Assembly (NCBI GenBank): GCA_900074885.1
Contig: FJUW01000054.1
Span: 248,001-312,000, forward strand
Origin: Rhynchosporium graminicola
Lineage: Eukaryota; Ascomycota; Leotiomycetes; Helotiales; Ploettnerulaceae
Direction of reading: 5' to 3'
DNA length: 64,000 nt
The notes under the pieces were generated by a model. That model was not told the origin of the DNA and did no database searches. It was given only the letters and a program-made list of their open reading frames with translations. Below are positions 32,291-44,180 of the stretch, in pieces; position 1 is the stretch's first letter; every line of letters starts with the position of its first letter. Position numbers and translations under genes: made by a program.

Positions 32291-34612
32291 TCAAATAAAT
32301 GCACCACCCCTCCCTCTCCCGCCAGCACTCCTCAACCCACCACGCATATCATCCTCTTCGTCAGGCGGAGGCGGCGGTAATTCCCTCCCCGTCGATCCGC
32401 CACCCTTTGCCCATTTCCTCCTCTGCTCCTCGTAAAACGATTCTTCTTCATTCCTACTCCTCGATTGACTACCACCAACGTCCCCAGCAGCCTCGAGACC
32501 TTTATCCGCTCTTACGGCTCGACTCGTTAAATCCCTGCTTACTTCAGAATCACTTCTCATCCTAGCTTTGTCATCGCCCCATCCACTACTGCTACTCCCA
32601 TCCTCTTCTTCCTCATCATCATATACCGGCCCCGGACCAGGTAATCTTGTAGAGGAATTAGTATCTCCCTTAACCAACCCCAACCTCTCCTCTTCCGTCG
32701 CCCCCTTACCAGCAGGTGTACTCCCCCTCCTACTCCCCAAACCCTGCCTAACCATAGGCGATCTCGACTGTGCCTGATGTTGGTTTTCCTCAGGGGTCGA
32801 TTGTTGTGCCTGCGATTGTCCTTTCCTAAAAATATTCTGAAACGAAAACTGTCTCCTTGCAGAATGCGGAGGCGGTGTTGGGCCCACGGATGGATGAAGA
32901 CTTCCTGAGCTGTTGAGACGAGGTTCATGGCCTTCTACGATGGTGATGTGGCGCTCGCCTGCGCCTTGGTATTCTGTTTTACCGGTGGGCATACCATATG
33001 TCAGAGCGTCAATCTGGTCAGGGTGGCCATAGTAAGCATTGCCACCTGGGAGATTGATCTCGGTTAAGGGCACTGGATGCATTGGACTTTGGACGTGGGA
33101 TTGTGTGTGTGTGCTGTTGCGAGATCGAGGACCGACTATGCTTCTCGCTCTAGCGAAGAACGACATTGATGACCCGGTGTTCGGACGCTCTTCGTCTTCA
33201 AGATCTGACTCGCTTGGGAAACGTGACATTCCAAGAGGAGGATGCTGAACAGGTGTTTGAGGGTGAGATTCGAAATCCGGAAAAGGGGTAGTGTTGTGAC
33301 GTGATCGGACGCTATTTGAACCGTATGTCGTCCTACGTCTGCGGAGTCCATCCCATTCGATATGCTCGTTCTCTCCGATGGGTTCGAGATCTTGTTGTTT
33401 CTCTTCGTGTAATCTTTTGGCTTCTGCTAATTCGTTCTTGTCTCTCACTTGTGAGAAACGTCTGACGATAGCTGCTGCTCCTCTGATGGCATCGGCTTTA
33501 GGCTCCATCTCTGATTGTTCCTGTTCTGCGATGGTACGGACTTGGTCTAAATCGCCAGAGAAGACAGCCGCATCTGGAACATCCTTGGCTGACTTCGAAA
33601 GCTGGAGTAGAACCACACCGGCGCAGATAGTGAAGAATCCAAGAACGACGGTAATGATAGAAGTTGGCGTTCCCTTGAAACCTCTGAACAGAATCACAGA
33701 TGTAATGATCGTGCAACTGGTGAATATGACATAGTAAGTTGGCGTAACAAGAGCAGCATTAAATAGATTTAATGCTTTCTGCGTCACATTAGTGGTGTCT
33801 CAACCAAGATGCGGATAACTTACGTTCAGATAGATGATTTCGGTAACAAGTGTGAAAACTACAAACACCAGCAGAACGTAGATGAACCACTGGTTGAACT
33901 GAGGCTTCCCGCCAATCTGTGCAACAATGGCAGCACCCAGACCTTGAGTGGCCACCACACTCAGGCCTCCCATAAGACTACAGATCGAAAGATACACAAA
34001 CATGCTCTTTTTCCCGTATCTCGGTCCAGCCCAGAATATAAGAACGGCACACCCAATCAATACCACTCCTGCGAAGGACAAAAAGCCAGGCGCAATAACG
34101 AAATGCTGCATCTCCTGGATATTGGCGACCGAGGACTCGGACGGCGAGTTCATCGCAATGACCACCGAACCAAGAATGCACAGGAAGCACCCAATCTTGC
34201 CCACCAGACTCAATCGTTCCTTTAGGAAGATAGCGGATAGAATCGTGGTAACCACGACAGACAAAGCTCCCATAGGGGCGACCAGAATAGCATCCACAAA
34301 GGCATAAGCGCCCGCATTCATAACCTCTCCCAGAATCATGAGCGTCATTCCTCCCCACCAGAAAACGTTCTTGAGATATCCATAGCCTTCTCCTGCAACC
34401 TCGGCGTATTTCTCATTTGCTCGCAGCAGTCCGATCTTCTTCAGCACGAAGGATATACCGATGAATACGCCAGACCCTATCGCTAATGCTATACCAATCG
34501 CTTTATATACCGGCGGTCTGGATTGCTTCGTTATGCCGTTGGCCGTGGTATTGGACTCTGCTCGCGAGTAGATGAGGTTCGCTGCGAGGAGGGCATGTGC
34601 TGTCTGGTCCAT
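32291..34612 (-). CDS. NIPA-family magnesium transporter with long disordered tail
   Basis: Exons 34612-33824 and 33778-32291 give 758 residues; one 45-nt intron at phase 0 splits TM8 (EIIYLN|KALNLFNAALVTP). The first 345 residues form the NIPA/DUF803 membrane domain with about nine helices. Typical blocks are IGSGVFIGISFVLKKIGLL, FWWGGMTLMILGEVMNAGAYAF, LVAPMGALSVVVTTILSAIFLKERL, GCFLCILGSVVIAMNSP and NAALVTPTYYVIFTSCTI. NIPA proteins carry magnesium across plasma or endosomal membranes; that is animal and plant family knowledge. The remaining ~410 residues are hydrophilic and low-complexity (Gln/Ser/Arg, poly-Asp/Glu DDEEEEDGSSSS, and a Gly/Arg-rich end), longer than in animal homologues. 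Such tails are usual in filamentous fungal members and probably regulatory. The start at 34612 is the first ATG in frame. Confidence 0.9.
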
Positions 34613-34940
34613 GGCGGCGGACTGAACGGCGTGAAGCCGCCTGGGAGAAGGGGTCGAGTCGTCGCAGTCTGCAGTTTCTCCACAGCACCTTCGTAATTCT
34701 TATCGCAGGTTCGTGGAAGTAGGGGTTTCGAGGTCGCAAGGCTTGTTGTGATTGTTGTTTTTTCCACCGGGCCAGCATAGAGTTAACCTCCGTAAAAATG
34801 AATTAGCAGCACGGTCTATGGGCAGGGCAGGGAAGAAAGGACCAAGTGGATAGGCTGATGTCGAAATCGGGTCTGGCTGTCGTGCGGTGCGGAGCGGTGC
34901 GCTTTGCTTGGTAGGTCTGGATCTGGTGCAGTAGCTGTTG

Positions 34941-34970
34941 GCAGGCTGGCAGGCTGGCTGGCTGGCTGGT
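34941..34970. repeat. Imperfect (GGCT)n microsatellite
   Basis: GGCAGGCTGGCAGGCTGGCT-type tetranucleotide units in tandem, with GGCA variants at the left. Confidence 0.7.
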
Positions 34971-35080
34971 GGATATTTGAAACGGTTGCTGCGGGAGGAT
35001 CAAGTAAGTGTTTTGTTTAGATTTACGACGAGGGGCGAGGGTCGAGGGGCGATCGATGATCTATTTTCGGGCAAGTTGAA

Positions 35081-35128
35081 TGATTATGATTCTGATTCTG
35101 ATTCTGATTACGACAATGATTATGATTC
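35081..35128. repeat. Imperfect (GATTCT)n microsatellite
   Basis: Tandem GATTCT and GATTAT hexamers with interruptions, partly read as Ser/Asp dipeptides in one frame, but not part of a supported gene. Confidence 0.65.
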
Positions 35129-38054
35129 GAACCGGAATTTGAAGTTGTGATGATAAGGCCGTCCGTCAACTTGTTATCGTAGCAATCGGGGAATTGGGGA
35201 ATATCCCGTCTGGAGAGTTTGCTTCTTTGCGTGTTGGGCAAGAGGATTGCGAGTGCATGAGCCATGAGGAAGGAGGCTTGGAGCTGCGCTGCGTGTGCCG
35301 CCGGAAATGGCTGGCTGGGCCTATAAGTATGACCGCGAAGAGGGCGTCGCAATCAACACGAATGGGAACGTGGCAGTGCAAAGAATTCTTGCACGACGGT
35401 GACATCCCACCAAACAGATTGGAGCAACTGCATCGAGAGTTAGGAACACTCGTCTGTGCAGGCTGAAAGCTGTAAATAAAGAGTTTTCGTTGAAGTCTAC
35501 TACTTACATACTACAGACAGTATCTACTACCTACCTGCGTGGGAAAGCTCGCATCTGGGCTATTAAGGGAGCTTTACCTGTGCCTTTTGCTAACCTCCTC
35601 AAAAGAAAGAAGCATTTCGACATATGCCTGTGCTACCTATCTACCTATGTGACAGCAATTGCACCGGCCTGTCTAAGGAGAAAACAATTGTAATCCTCCA
35701 AATGATCTTATAAGTATCCCCAGAAAATGCTGGGTACAGGAGAGTTCACACTGACAAGCGAGACTACTTATAAAACTAAACACACCCAAAAATAACTTCT
35801 CGTTGGCGGCAATCCAGGGACAACTCCGACAAGTCCACTACAGTAAGATAAGGAAGGTACTCTTAATCAAGGCTAATCCTCGAATCCAATACCGTTCAGC
35901 CTGTCGAAATCACCCCAGCGAATCCTTCCTTGACTTCTCCACTAACAGCAAGCTTGAGCTACGATTGCATATGAGAACTAACGCATCGTCCATATCCAAG
36001 AGAATCCATCCCGGGAGTCGCAACATTTACAATCTTAACTTACGTAGGGACGGTTGCTTCTCCACCTCTCAATATGGTATCCTGTCCTATGAAGAATGGA
36101 GCGAGGATGTCCAATCTCAGTCCTGTGATGAGTCAGCGACAAACACGCGCATGCATGCAAAACCGAGAACATCGAATGACTTGAAACATCTCGTAACATG
36201 CACCCACCCGCGCTGCCAACAATTCCCTGCAACACAAGCTACCCGTTCAACGCAAGTTACATATCCGAATCCAATCGCCCAAACAATCAAGCTCCTCCAT
36301 TCATCACCCTCATCCACGCGCCGCCCCTACGTTCAGCACCTGCCTGCACATAAATACTTTATCAAATCAGACGTTTCATTACCAGCTACCTGTCAAACTC
36401 CTCTATTCTAGGGGAGCAGACACATGCGCCTACCATATTCTTTCTATGGATGAGCTACTACCTCACTCACCAAGCCTATGTTCCATCGAGCCTTGGCACA
36501 GCATTGAACATTAGGTAGCTTTCATGTACATCAAGAATCATGTTATGGAATCTACTCATCTTGATACCCGAGTGGGTTGGATGAAGGCTGTACTAACGTC
36601 ATGCATTCATCTAGATTGTATTGCTGAGCCTGGAAAAAGAAGGAAGATAGTGCTATGTATCGCGGTGTACTGAGATCAGTTGACAGCCTCTGGGAGCTAA
36701 ATGCCAATGTTGACTACGGGTTCTTAGACTGAATAAACTACATGAGTTCCGTCGGAGCAGTGGGTCTTGATAAGAGTAAGAAACCTGGAATATGTTTAAC
36801 GAGGAATACTTGTGGGCTGTATATCTTTACCGGAGAACGGGTTGATTACATAGCCCAGGCGTTTGATTGACTCGACCTCAACTCCGTGTAAAGCCGTGCG
36901 CTTCCTCCTGATCGCCGCAATTGGATAGAAGTAGCAAGTGAATAACCTCAGTAGACAGGTCCATCCACTTCAGTTGCAAGTACACTCGTCCAATACACAA
37001 GACGAATCAAGTCCCTACCTATCATCATCCACCACCGACCAAATCTCAACAATAAATCCCTCCCATCCAAAACACTCTCTCAGCCTACAGACTGACACTC
37101 ATCCATTGTCATCCCACCCTCCTTCCCATCCACTCCCTTTCATTCACGGCCATCCGTAACCGTGCTCACATACCCACGACACTCATCACCATCCCAGTCC
37201 CACGTACACCCGCTCGCAGTCTCGAGCGAGCGATCAATCGTAACGGTGCCGATACCGCGGTCCCTCGGAAATGGCTGCTTGCTCTGATGGAATACATGTC
37301 CGCCGTGCTGAATTTATCGTATTGCATGTCCGTTGCAGAAGCTCTTGGCCGCGTTTTGCATGCGGATTTTCTCGGCTTTTCACCGCTGTTGTAGCAGTCG
37401 ATTTTGTCCAGCACGATTTTCTTTCGTGGTGGTGCTACGCTTGGGGTCGCGGATGGGGTGGTGCTTCTACTGCTATTACGCCGTCCGATTAATGCATATA
37501 GCCGACATATTTGGTAAGGCTCGCGATCCTCGTCGTTGTCTTGTGCGTTCGGTTTTCTGGCCGGCTGCTCTTGGTTGTTATATGGCGGGTCAATAGTATA
37601 CTAGGAATCTCGATCACATCCAAAGTTTCATCCGCCATCTCATGATTTGATCTGAGCTGAGACAAGGTGTTCAGAAATGTAGCAAAGCCACTTTTGGCCA
37701 GCTGCCTCCATGATTTGGAGCTGGGGATTTGGGACCAAGAATTACTGGGGTAGTTGGAAAGATGTCCGATGGAGCTGTCGACGGGGTACTATCATTAATG
37801 CTGGTGTACTTGACGGCATGCCATTAGATGTGGTAGCAAAAACAGGCAGAATTCCTCAGCGGTGTATCGTTTTACCTTACTGTTACTTCCAGCCTGGGTA
37901 ATGTAGTGATGTGACTAGCTCGAAAACTCATGCTGAATAGGTCAAAGGAGCTTGTATGATTGTTTTGGTCCAAGTCTCATCGCTGACCTTCAACAAGGGA
38001 TAATAGCACTACTATAGTAACGCCGGAGTCAATAGTGATCATCTCGGAGAAAGC

Positions 38055-38744
38055 TCAACAAAAGCCTCGGAAAGAAAAATTAATGCATTCGGTAAGGGCC
38101 ATTTTTGGCTCCTCATTACTTACGTGGTTGCGATAGACCACACCGAAGTCGACTAAGCAAGATATAGGACCTGCGAACTCTGGCTTATCCATTTGCCAAA
38201 GAGCCGAGTCAATCCATGAAACTTCGCCGAACTGTGCGTCATTGCTACGGAGATCCTGGAGCATTATCTGGAACCAGAAAGGATGCGTTTGTACGTTCAG
38301 ATTGTCCAGAGCCGCAATACCCTTGCCATCCATGACAGCCATATACTTCGCTCTCATCGTCACAAGATTCTGGAATCGGACGTTGGCGCCATTCGAATCG
38401 AGACGGATCAGAGTCTTCTGACACAGCTGAGTGTTGATGCACGTATGGGCATAAGACGAAAACCAAGAGTAAAGGTCTGCTCCTGCAACAAAAATATTCT
38501 TGCACTTTGTCATTATAATCGCTCGAGATTCATCACATCCGCTGAGCTCATTACTGGCTGAGCAGCTATAATCTGGGTCGCCTTTGGAAGTCCCGACGAT
38601 TTGTTTGAAGAAGGGCGCAGGCGGTATGAGCGATTGCTTGCAATATCGTGATTCAGTCTGCCCCATACCGACGAATACTTTGGCCACATTGTTGAGACTG
38701 TATTGGTAGAAACCGGTGCTCAGATGCGGTTGGGATAAAGCCCT
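38055..38744 (-). pseudogene. C-terminal fragment of a GH55-type beta-1,3-glucanase
   Basis: An open frame to 38744 matches the C-terminal beta-helix part of GH55 exo/endo-beta-1,3-glucanases. Landmarks are STGFYQYSLNNVAKVF, IQTE-like GQTESRYC, GCDESRAIIMTKCKNIFVAGADLYSWFSSYAHTC, NTQLCQKTLIRLD and FQNLVTMRAKYMA; the last third (after about residue 130) diverges. Family proteins are about 750-1000 residues with two beta-helix domains and a signal peptide. Here only about 200 residues remain, and a stop closes the frame upstream at 38745-38747. No N-terminal part is found on the minus strand between 38745 and 41034. I therefore call it a truncated relic. A GTAAGT near the 3' end shows that an intron could alter the C-terminus. 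Full enzymes degrade fungal-wall or callose-like beta-1,3-glucan. Confidence 0.65.
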
Positions 38745-41034
38745 TCAGTGCTTATCAAACTGCCTACTGCTCGTCAGCACTTGCTACTCCGATCTGGACA
38801 GCCACGAGATATGCCTACGACTACACATGTATTGACACCCATGTGTACCTCTGTGGTGAGATGCGCAGTGCAGATAAGAACAGTCAAACTTGTAAACTGA
38901 GCACATCTGAACATTGCTCTTGCACCAGATGAAATTGTGGGACCTGACTAGCGTTCTACAATTTCGGAAATGTATGCTTAGCAGATTTTAGTACTTGCAC
39001 GTCGGGATCAATAGATCTATTTGCGTGGATATTTCTATGAGTATCGCTATGCATCTCCGTGACCTATGCGGACCCTGCTTTTCTATAAAATGGAACTGTG
39101 TAACCAGCATTGAATTGTATCAACTAGTGAATGTGTGTCAGGCTAACTCTGGGACTATACGGAATAAATGAAATCATTTAAAGCCCTGTAGAACTTGATC
39201 ACTTGTGAGTTGGCTCACGTCTGCAGATGCAGTAATGTACCATATTACGCATCGCGCAACATTGTTGGATCGTCTCGATTGTTGACACCGGGAGAGCCGC
39301 TAGGGGCGGGCCGTTCCGCCCAGCGACGGGAAATAAACCGGTGCCTGGATGAATGAATTGTTTTGCGTGGTGCTTTGTAGATTCATCGCGGGACTTTCAG
39401 CACTAGGTGTACCAAAGAAAGCTATCACTGTTCGTAGATGTTCGTTTTTGCAACTATCCCCTTCTAGTCCGCAACTTCAGTAGCATCACAATTTCAACAT
39501 CTGGCGAATCTGAATCTGACTCTGAATCCCAATTAGCGACTTACTCAACCTATAGAGAGCTTCGTAGCAGCGGTGTCATAACTCATGCAACTCTTGCCGC
39601 CGTCCGCCTTGTTTAGTCCTTCAATGGAATTCTGGAGACAGGTCTTACCGTCATGACTACTGCCTACAACATCGACGCCCAGATCGACGTCCAGGAAACA
39701 GATCTTCAGCAGACAGACGGTGAAAATTCACCATGGCATGTCATCTCAAAGTCGCCGCTGGCAACTAACCAGTATCGTCGATCAGGGTAGTGGTTGATAC
39801 CTTGGAGATTTGGGTTTCAAATTGGTTAGATTTCCATAGAAACCAACCCAATCCAGACCCACATCAGGAGAGTGTTGATCTCCGGTATGACATGTCCGAC
39901 TATGGCCCCAAGGCAGACGACTATCCACAGCATCTACTGGTATGCTGCGGCTCCGACCGACCAAATACAAGTCGGGCGGCGCCCTAGCAGTGGAATCTCT
40001 ATCTGGACCAGGCTTTGTCAATGTTGATGATTATATCACGAAGTGCGTCCTTGGCTAATGCACAAACGCGACGACATCTTGGACGCCATGGACGTCCATG
40101 AAGATCTGGCCGGCCCGGAGAACATGGACCAGATGGTGGACCTTGTAGCGATAAATTCGTGGACGATAAAGAGAAGTTGGAGTAGTTTGTGGACCTGAGC
40201 ATGCGGCGTCGGAATTTTGTCAGTAATCACGACTTGGAGAATGATACTGAATGATTTCGTCGTTCATTCTTGTCAGCATCTTAGCCACCTCCATGCACAG
40301 CGCCTATCGCTTTCGGGCTTGCACGCAAAAGTCTCTTTTGCCGAAGGTTCCCATCATCGATTTTCAAACACAGATGTTTATTGTTGGGAATCGATGCGTG
40401 CGCGTGCACTTGCGGTTAACGGAAATGGGAATGAATGTAGTTGACGGCTACTGGGTTTCTCAGTAGGGAGAGAATGATTATATCCTTCTTGACTAGTGAA
40501 GTGGCACGAACGTAAGTTTCCTGACTCGCAACTTGGCCCTCGACTGACGGAAGTGACGGGATTCGAGAACAACACCTTCCTATGGAGATCTTGTATCTTT
40601 TGATTCCTGTGATTGGGGCGGATAGATTGATTTCTCACAATATTTTCTCCGAAAGTGCAATTCCAGTGGCTGTGGTAATGTTTGTGAGGAACGCCTCATG
40701 TCGACATCCTCTACATCTTCGAAGCAAAGGCCTGATTTCAGTCATCAGGTAGGTAGGTAGGTATTGCAAGGAGTCTTCAAGCATAGTTTAATGAATAGCT
40801 CATCATCCAATCACGGACCTCCAGTACTGCGGACCTCGCGGCTCGCTCAACGTCTTGGCGTATTACAGAATCCCAATTGGGTGAAGCACGTGACGTAGTT
40901 TGAGTTCGAACAACTTCTATAAGTGCTTCTTCAAGTCAGGGATTAGCCGATTGCGTTTCATTCCACTCTAGTTTTAGCTACAACGACGGTTCATCTTCAC
41001 CGGAAAGCTCTAGCTGAAAGCCATATATCACAAT
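38745..41034. other. Intergenic, 2.3 kb, no supported gene
   Basis: Upstream of the P450. A short ATG frame at 39654 (MTTAYNIDAQIDVQETD) runs 40-odd codons to a stop and may be a gene remnant. A GGTA microsatellite lies at 40747-40763. Nothing else is recognised. Confidence 0.4.
40747..40763. repeat. (GGTA)n microsatellite
   Basis: Four tandem AGGT/GGTA units about 270 bp upstream of the P450 start. Confidence 0.6.
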
Positions 41035-42907
41035 ATGTCCGGAAACATCAGCTCGACGCCCGTTCCTCCACAGCAGGGAGGCTATGGCAACCCATATGTT
41101 CTGCTCGTAGGAGCAATTTTGGCAGGATGTTTATTAGTCAGTTGGTATACTGCAAGTGCAAAAGATGATTCTCGAGAACCTCCAGTTTTACGTCCAAAGT
41201 TTCCTGTGATAGGACATCTTCTAGGAATAATGCAATTGCAAGGGGATTATCTAAATAAGCTCGGGTGCCTGCCTACCTTCGACGAGATGATGAACCTCAA
41301 AGCTCTAACAAAAGAATAGTTCAAACACCAAATGGCCAATATTTACGCTCAAAATACTCTCTACAAAGATTTATGTGATAACATCACCAGAGCTTGTACA
41401 GGCTGTCTTTCGCAACGCCAAGACTCTGTCCTTTGATCCCATCACGATATTATCATCTAAGCGCATCTTTCAGATGACCGACCGGGCGGTGAAACTTACT
41501 TACGACACTAGTGGTGAGTATGGTGAGAAAAGTCAAGCGTTGGTACACACGGTGACAAAAGCTATGCATGCTGCGTTGCAAGCAAGTCCTGCTTTGTTTA
41601 AGACGAATTCATTCGCCTTGGAGAGTTTCGCTTCAGGATTGGACGATGTCGGATCAGAAGGGAAGTCCGTAAATCTTTACGATTTTATCCGACATCACTT
41701 TACCATTGCCACAGCGCATGCTTTGTAAGTATAAGTACGCAATGGGAAAGCCCCCTCTCCATTTCTTTCCTTTCAAATGTCTCATAATTCCCTTGAGACA
41801 ATTATTTTTGTCTTCCCAAAACATGGTCGAGGAGTGCTTGCTCATCCCTTGCTGTGTAGGTACGGACCTGTGAATCCAATATCGGAGGATAAGTCGTTGA
41901 TCCAGAAACTTAGGCAAGTGACACATCCCTGAGCCATCACTCGTTATTTGGCTGCTGACGACAGCAGTGACTTTGACAGTCAGATTGGACTGCTTTTCAT
42001 GGATATCCTCCCTTGGTTGACCTGTCGAAAAGGCCATCGCGCTCGTTCTGATTTCGCAAAAGCATATAAGCGCTACTACAACCAGAAAAATGAAATCGCG
42101 TCCAGCCCTCTCATCCTCGTACGTTACAACAGCTTGATAGCAGGAGGCTACACAACGGACGATCTGGCCAGCTTTGATATCGGAATCATTATGGCTGCAA
42201 CAATGAACTCAAACCCCGGACTTTTCTGGCTAGTATCATATATCTACTCATCACCTACACTTCTCGCAGAAATTCGCGCTGAAATAGACGCCATAACGAT
42301 GCACACAGGTCCTACTTCCCAAAACACATCCCGGGAAGCACAAATAGACGTCACTCTTCTCCATAGCGCCTGTCCGCTCCTCGTAAGCTCCTGGCAAGAA
42401 ACCCTCCGCATGCGGGCCGCGACTATTCCAAGCCGCATCGTCACCGCTGACACCCTCCTCTCCTCAACCTACCTGCTCAAGAAAGGTAGCGTCATCCAAA
42501 TGCCCTGCCAACCAATGCACACTTCCACCACAACCTGGGGTCCCTCAGCATCCACTTTCTCGGCAACAAGATTCCTTCCCGATACCGTCTCCATGCTCAA
42601 CAAAGACGAAAAGAAGAAGCGTAAACAAGCTTTCAGCCCTTTCGGAGGTGGTTCAGTCCTGTGTCCTGGAAGGTATTTCGCGAGCTCGGAAATCATGGGC
42701 GTGCTTGCATTCCTGGTTGCTGGCTTTGAGATTGAGGATGTGAGGGTTCTGGATGCGCAATTGCAGGTTATGAGTGCGCAGATCAAGGCGCCGGATGGAG
42801 ATGTGCGAGTAAGAATTAAGCGGAGGAAGGGATGGGAAGGTGTGCGTTTCAAATTTGAAAGTGGTAGTGGAGAAGTTGGAGACGCGTTGGCATTTGATCA
42901 AATGTAG
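41035..42907 (+). CDS. Cytochrome P450 monooxygenase (membrane-anchored)
   Basis: Four exons: 41035-41264, 41320-41724, 41860-41913 and 41965-42907, giving 543 residues. The N-terminus has a membrane anchor (NPYVLLVGAILAGCLLVSWYT) and a Pro-rich hinge (REPPVLRPKFPVIGHLLG). Haem ligand Cys463 sits in FGGGSVLCPGR, the ExxR pair is Glu375/Arg378 (SWQETLRMR), and the PxxF/R region is represented by ATRFLPD. The I-helix reads IIMAATMNSNPG, so the usual AGxDT oxygen-activation motif is atypical. The group resembles fungal P450s often annotated as prostacyclin-synthase or 7-alpha-hydroxylase-like; the substrate is unknown. Intron 1 has a weak GTGCCT donor but a CTAAC branch site and gives WPIFTLKILSTKIYVITSPELVQAVF in phase. 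Intron 3 uses a GC donor (AG|GCAAGT). No other biosynthetic genes lie nearby, so this is not an obvious secondary-metabolite cluster. Confidence 0.85.
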
Positions 42908-44180
42908 TTCTCGTATTTGCAACTTGAAACTTGACCTACCTTAGGCACCTTCCTCAAATTAATGCTTCATGAGAGCCTGAACATAGAATTATACACTCTG
43001 AATCCAATCACGATACAAGATGCAGGGCGATCCATGAAACAATGCTCGATTCTTCAAATAATCCAATGCCTGAATCACGACTCTCATTCGGATGCACAAT
43101 CTCCGCATGAAGTAATCAAAAATTCATTCGCGTGCACTCACACGTATATCCTCATTATTTCCACTTCCAATGGTGTACATTTTCTCCCAGTCTGGGGTGC
43201 TCTATGTGGTCCGTGCGTACCAATTCTCCAAATGCTCGAATAAAAGTGGGGCTAGAATTCCAGCATGTGTGAAAAAGTGCAACATCGACCAATTTTTCCC
43301 GCGATCTTGAAGATTTTCGCGACGTGCAACAAAACCCGGGACTTCTTCGGGAGTCGAGAGGAGCCTCCACACGTGCTCTAACAGGCTGAGAATTTTGAAT
43401 TAATGGGGGATTGCTTTGGGGAAGGGGATAGATGGGCAGAGATAGTTTGGAGTTGATTTTCTTCATTGATCGGGAATTATGGAATTGGATGTCTGGTCAC
43501 GTGGGGCTAGTAGGCGTGAGAAGGGGCGGTTTGTTTGAGGCATGAAATGCCACGTCGAGATCTAAGGTAGTGTTTCTGCAACTAACTCGGATTCAGGTTG
43601 ACCCTGACAGGTTTGAGTGGTCTGGAGTTATGGTTTTGGAGATGAGATCCATGATGATGCTGGAGCGTTCGAGGATTTAAGCGAGCACTTTGTTTACATC
43701 CATAGACACATATATTCGAGGTATTTGAGTAGAAATTTCCGGTAATGATCTTCAGTCAGAGCACTAAATCAATCGTGCCGTATGTGTAATTCCGTTGATG
43801 AACCCATTGGAACCCAACTATTGCTCCAAGCATGCTCGAGTCAGGTGATATTAGCTTAGACAAGGTCTTCCTCAGAAGGTGAAACGCCCGTGGCACAACA
43901 AACTTCAAGACTCAGACATTTACCACTACAATTAAAGTGTCAAATTTAGTTTGCTGACTCCCAAACATGAGTCGCTAGCAGCACCAGAACATGACGTAGC
44001 ACACCTTAATCCTTATGAGTTCTCGCTCATGCTTGAGACTATCCAGATGACCAAATTCTCAGTTAAATCTAAAGTCTTCAGCGGGTGTCACATTTACAAA
44101 ATTCGCTGCCAGGAAGACTTTTTTCACCTCCAGCTTTTATCATCAGTGTTTTTTCATCCGATCTCTGGCAAAGAAGGAAG
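42908..44180. other. Intergenic, 1.3 kb, no supported gene
   Basis: Frames at 42962-43243 (plus) and 43155-43466 (minus) have no domain. No repeat or RNA gene is recognised. Confidence 0.45.

Larger units (their letters stand above)
34613..38054. other. Intergenic, 3.4 kb, with two simple repeats
   Basis: No supported gene. A GGCT-type microsatellite lies at 34941-34970 and a GATTCT/GATTAT-type one at 35081-35128, both in the upstream region of the NIPA-like gene. A 202-codon frame at 35803-36411 lacks an ATG start and any domain. The 37000-37600 part has frames of biased composition only. Confidence 0.5.

Noticed and set aside
32557..32928. 123-codon minus-strand ORF inside the NIPA-like tail
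   Set aside because: Out-of-frame shadow of the low-complexity C-terminal tail.
35118..35134. GATTCGAACC, a match to a reversed tRNA B-box
   Set aside because: No A-box or cloverleaf pairing at the right distance on the minus strand; it lies in a microsatellite edge.
35803..36411. 202-codon plus-strand ORF
   Set aside because: It starts with TTG, has no ATG-initiated version of similar length with recognisable content, and shows no domain.
41265..41320. P450 read as a pseudogene because of the in-frame stop at 41317
   Set aside because: A 55-nt intron with a CTAAC branch site and AATAG acceptor removes the stop and restores a conserved P450 segment in phase.
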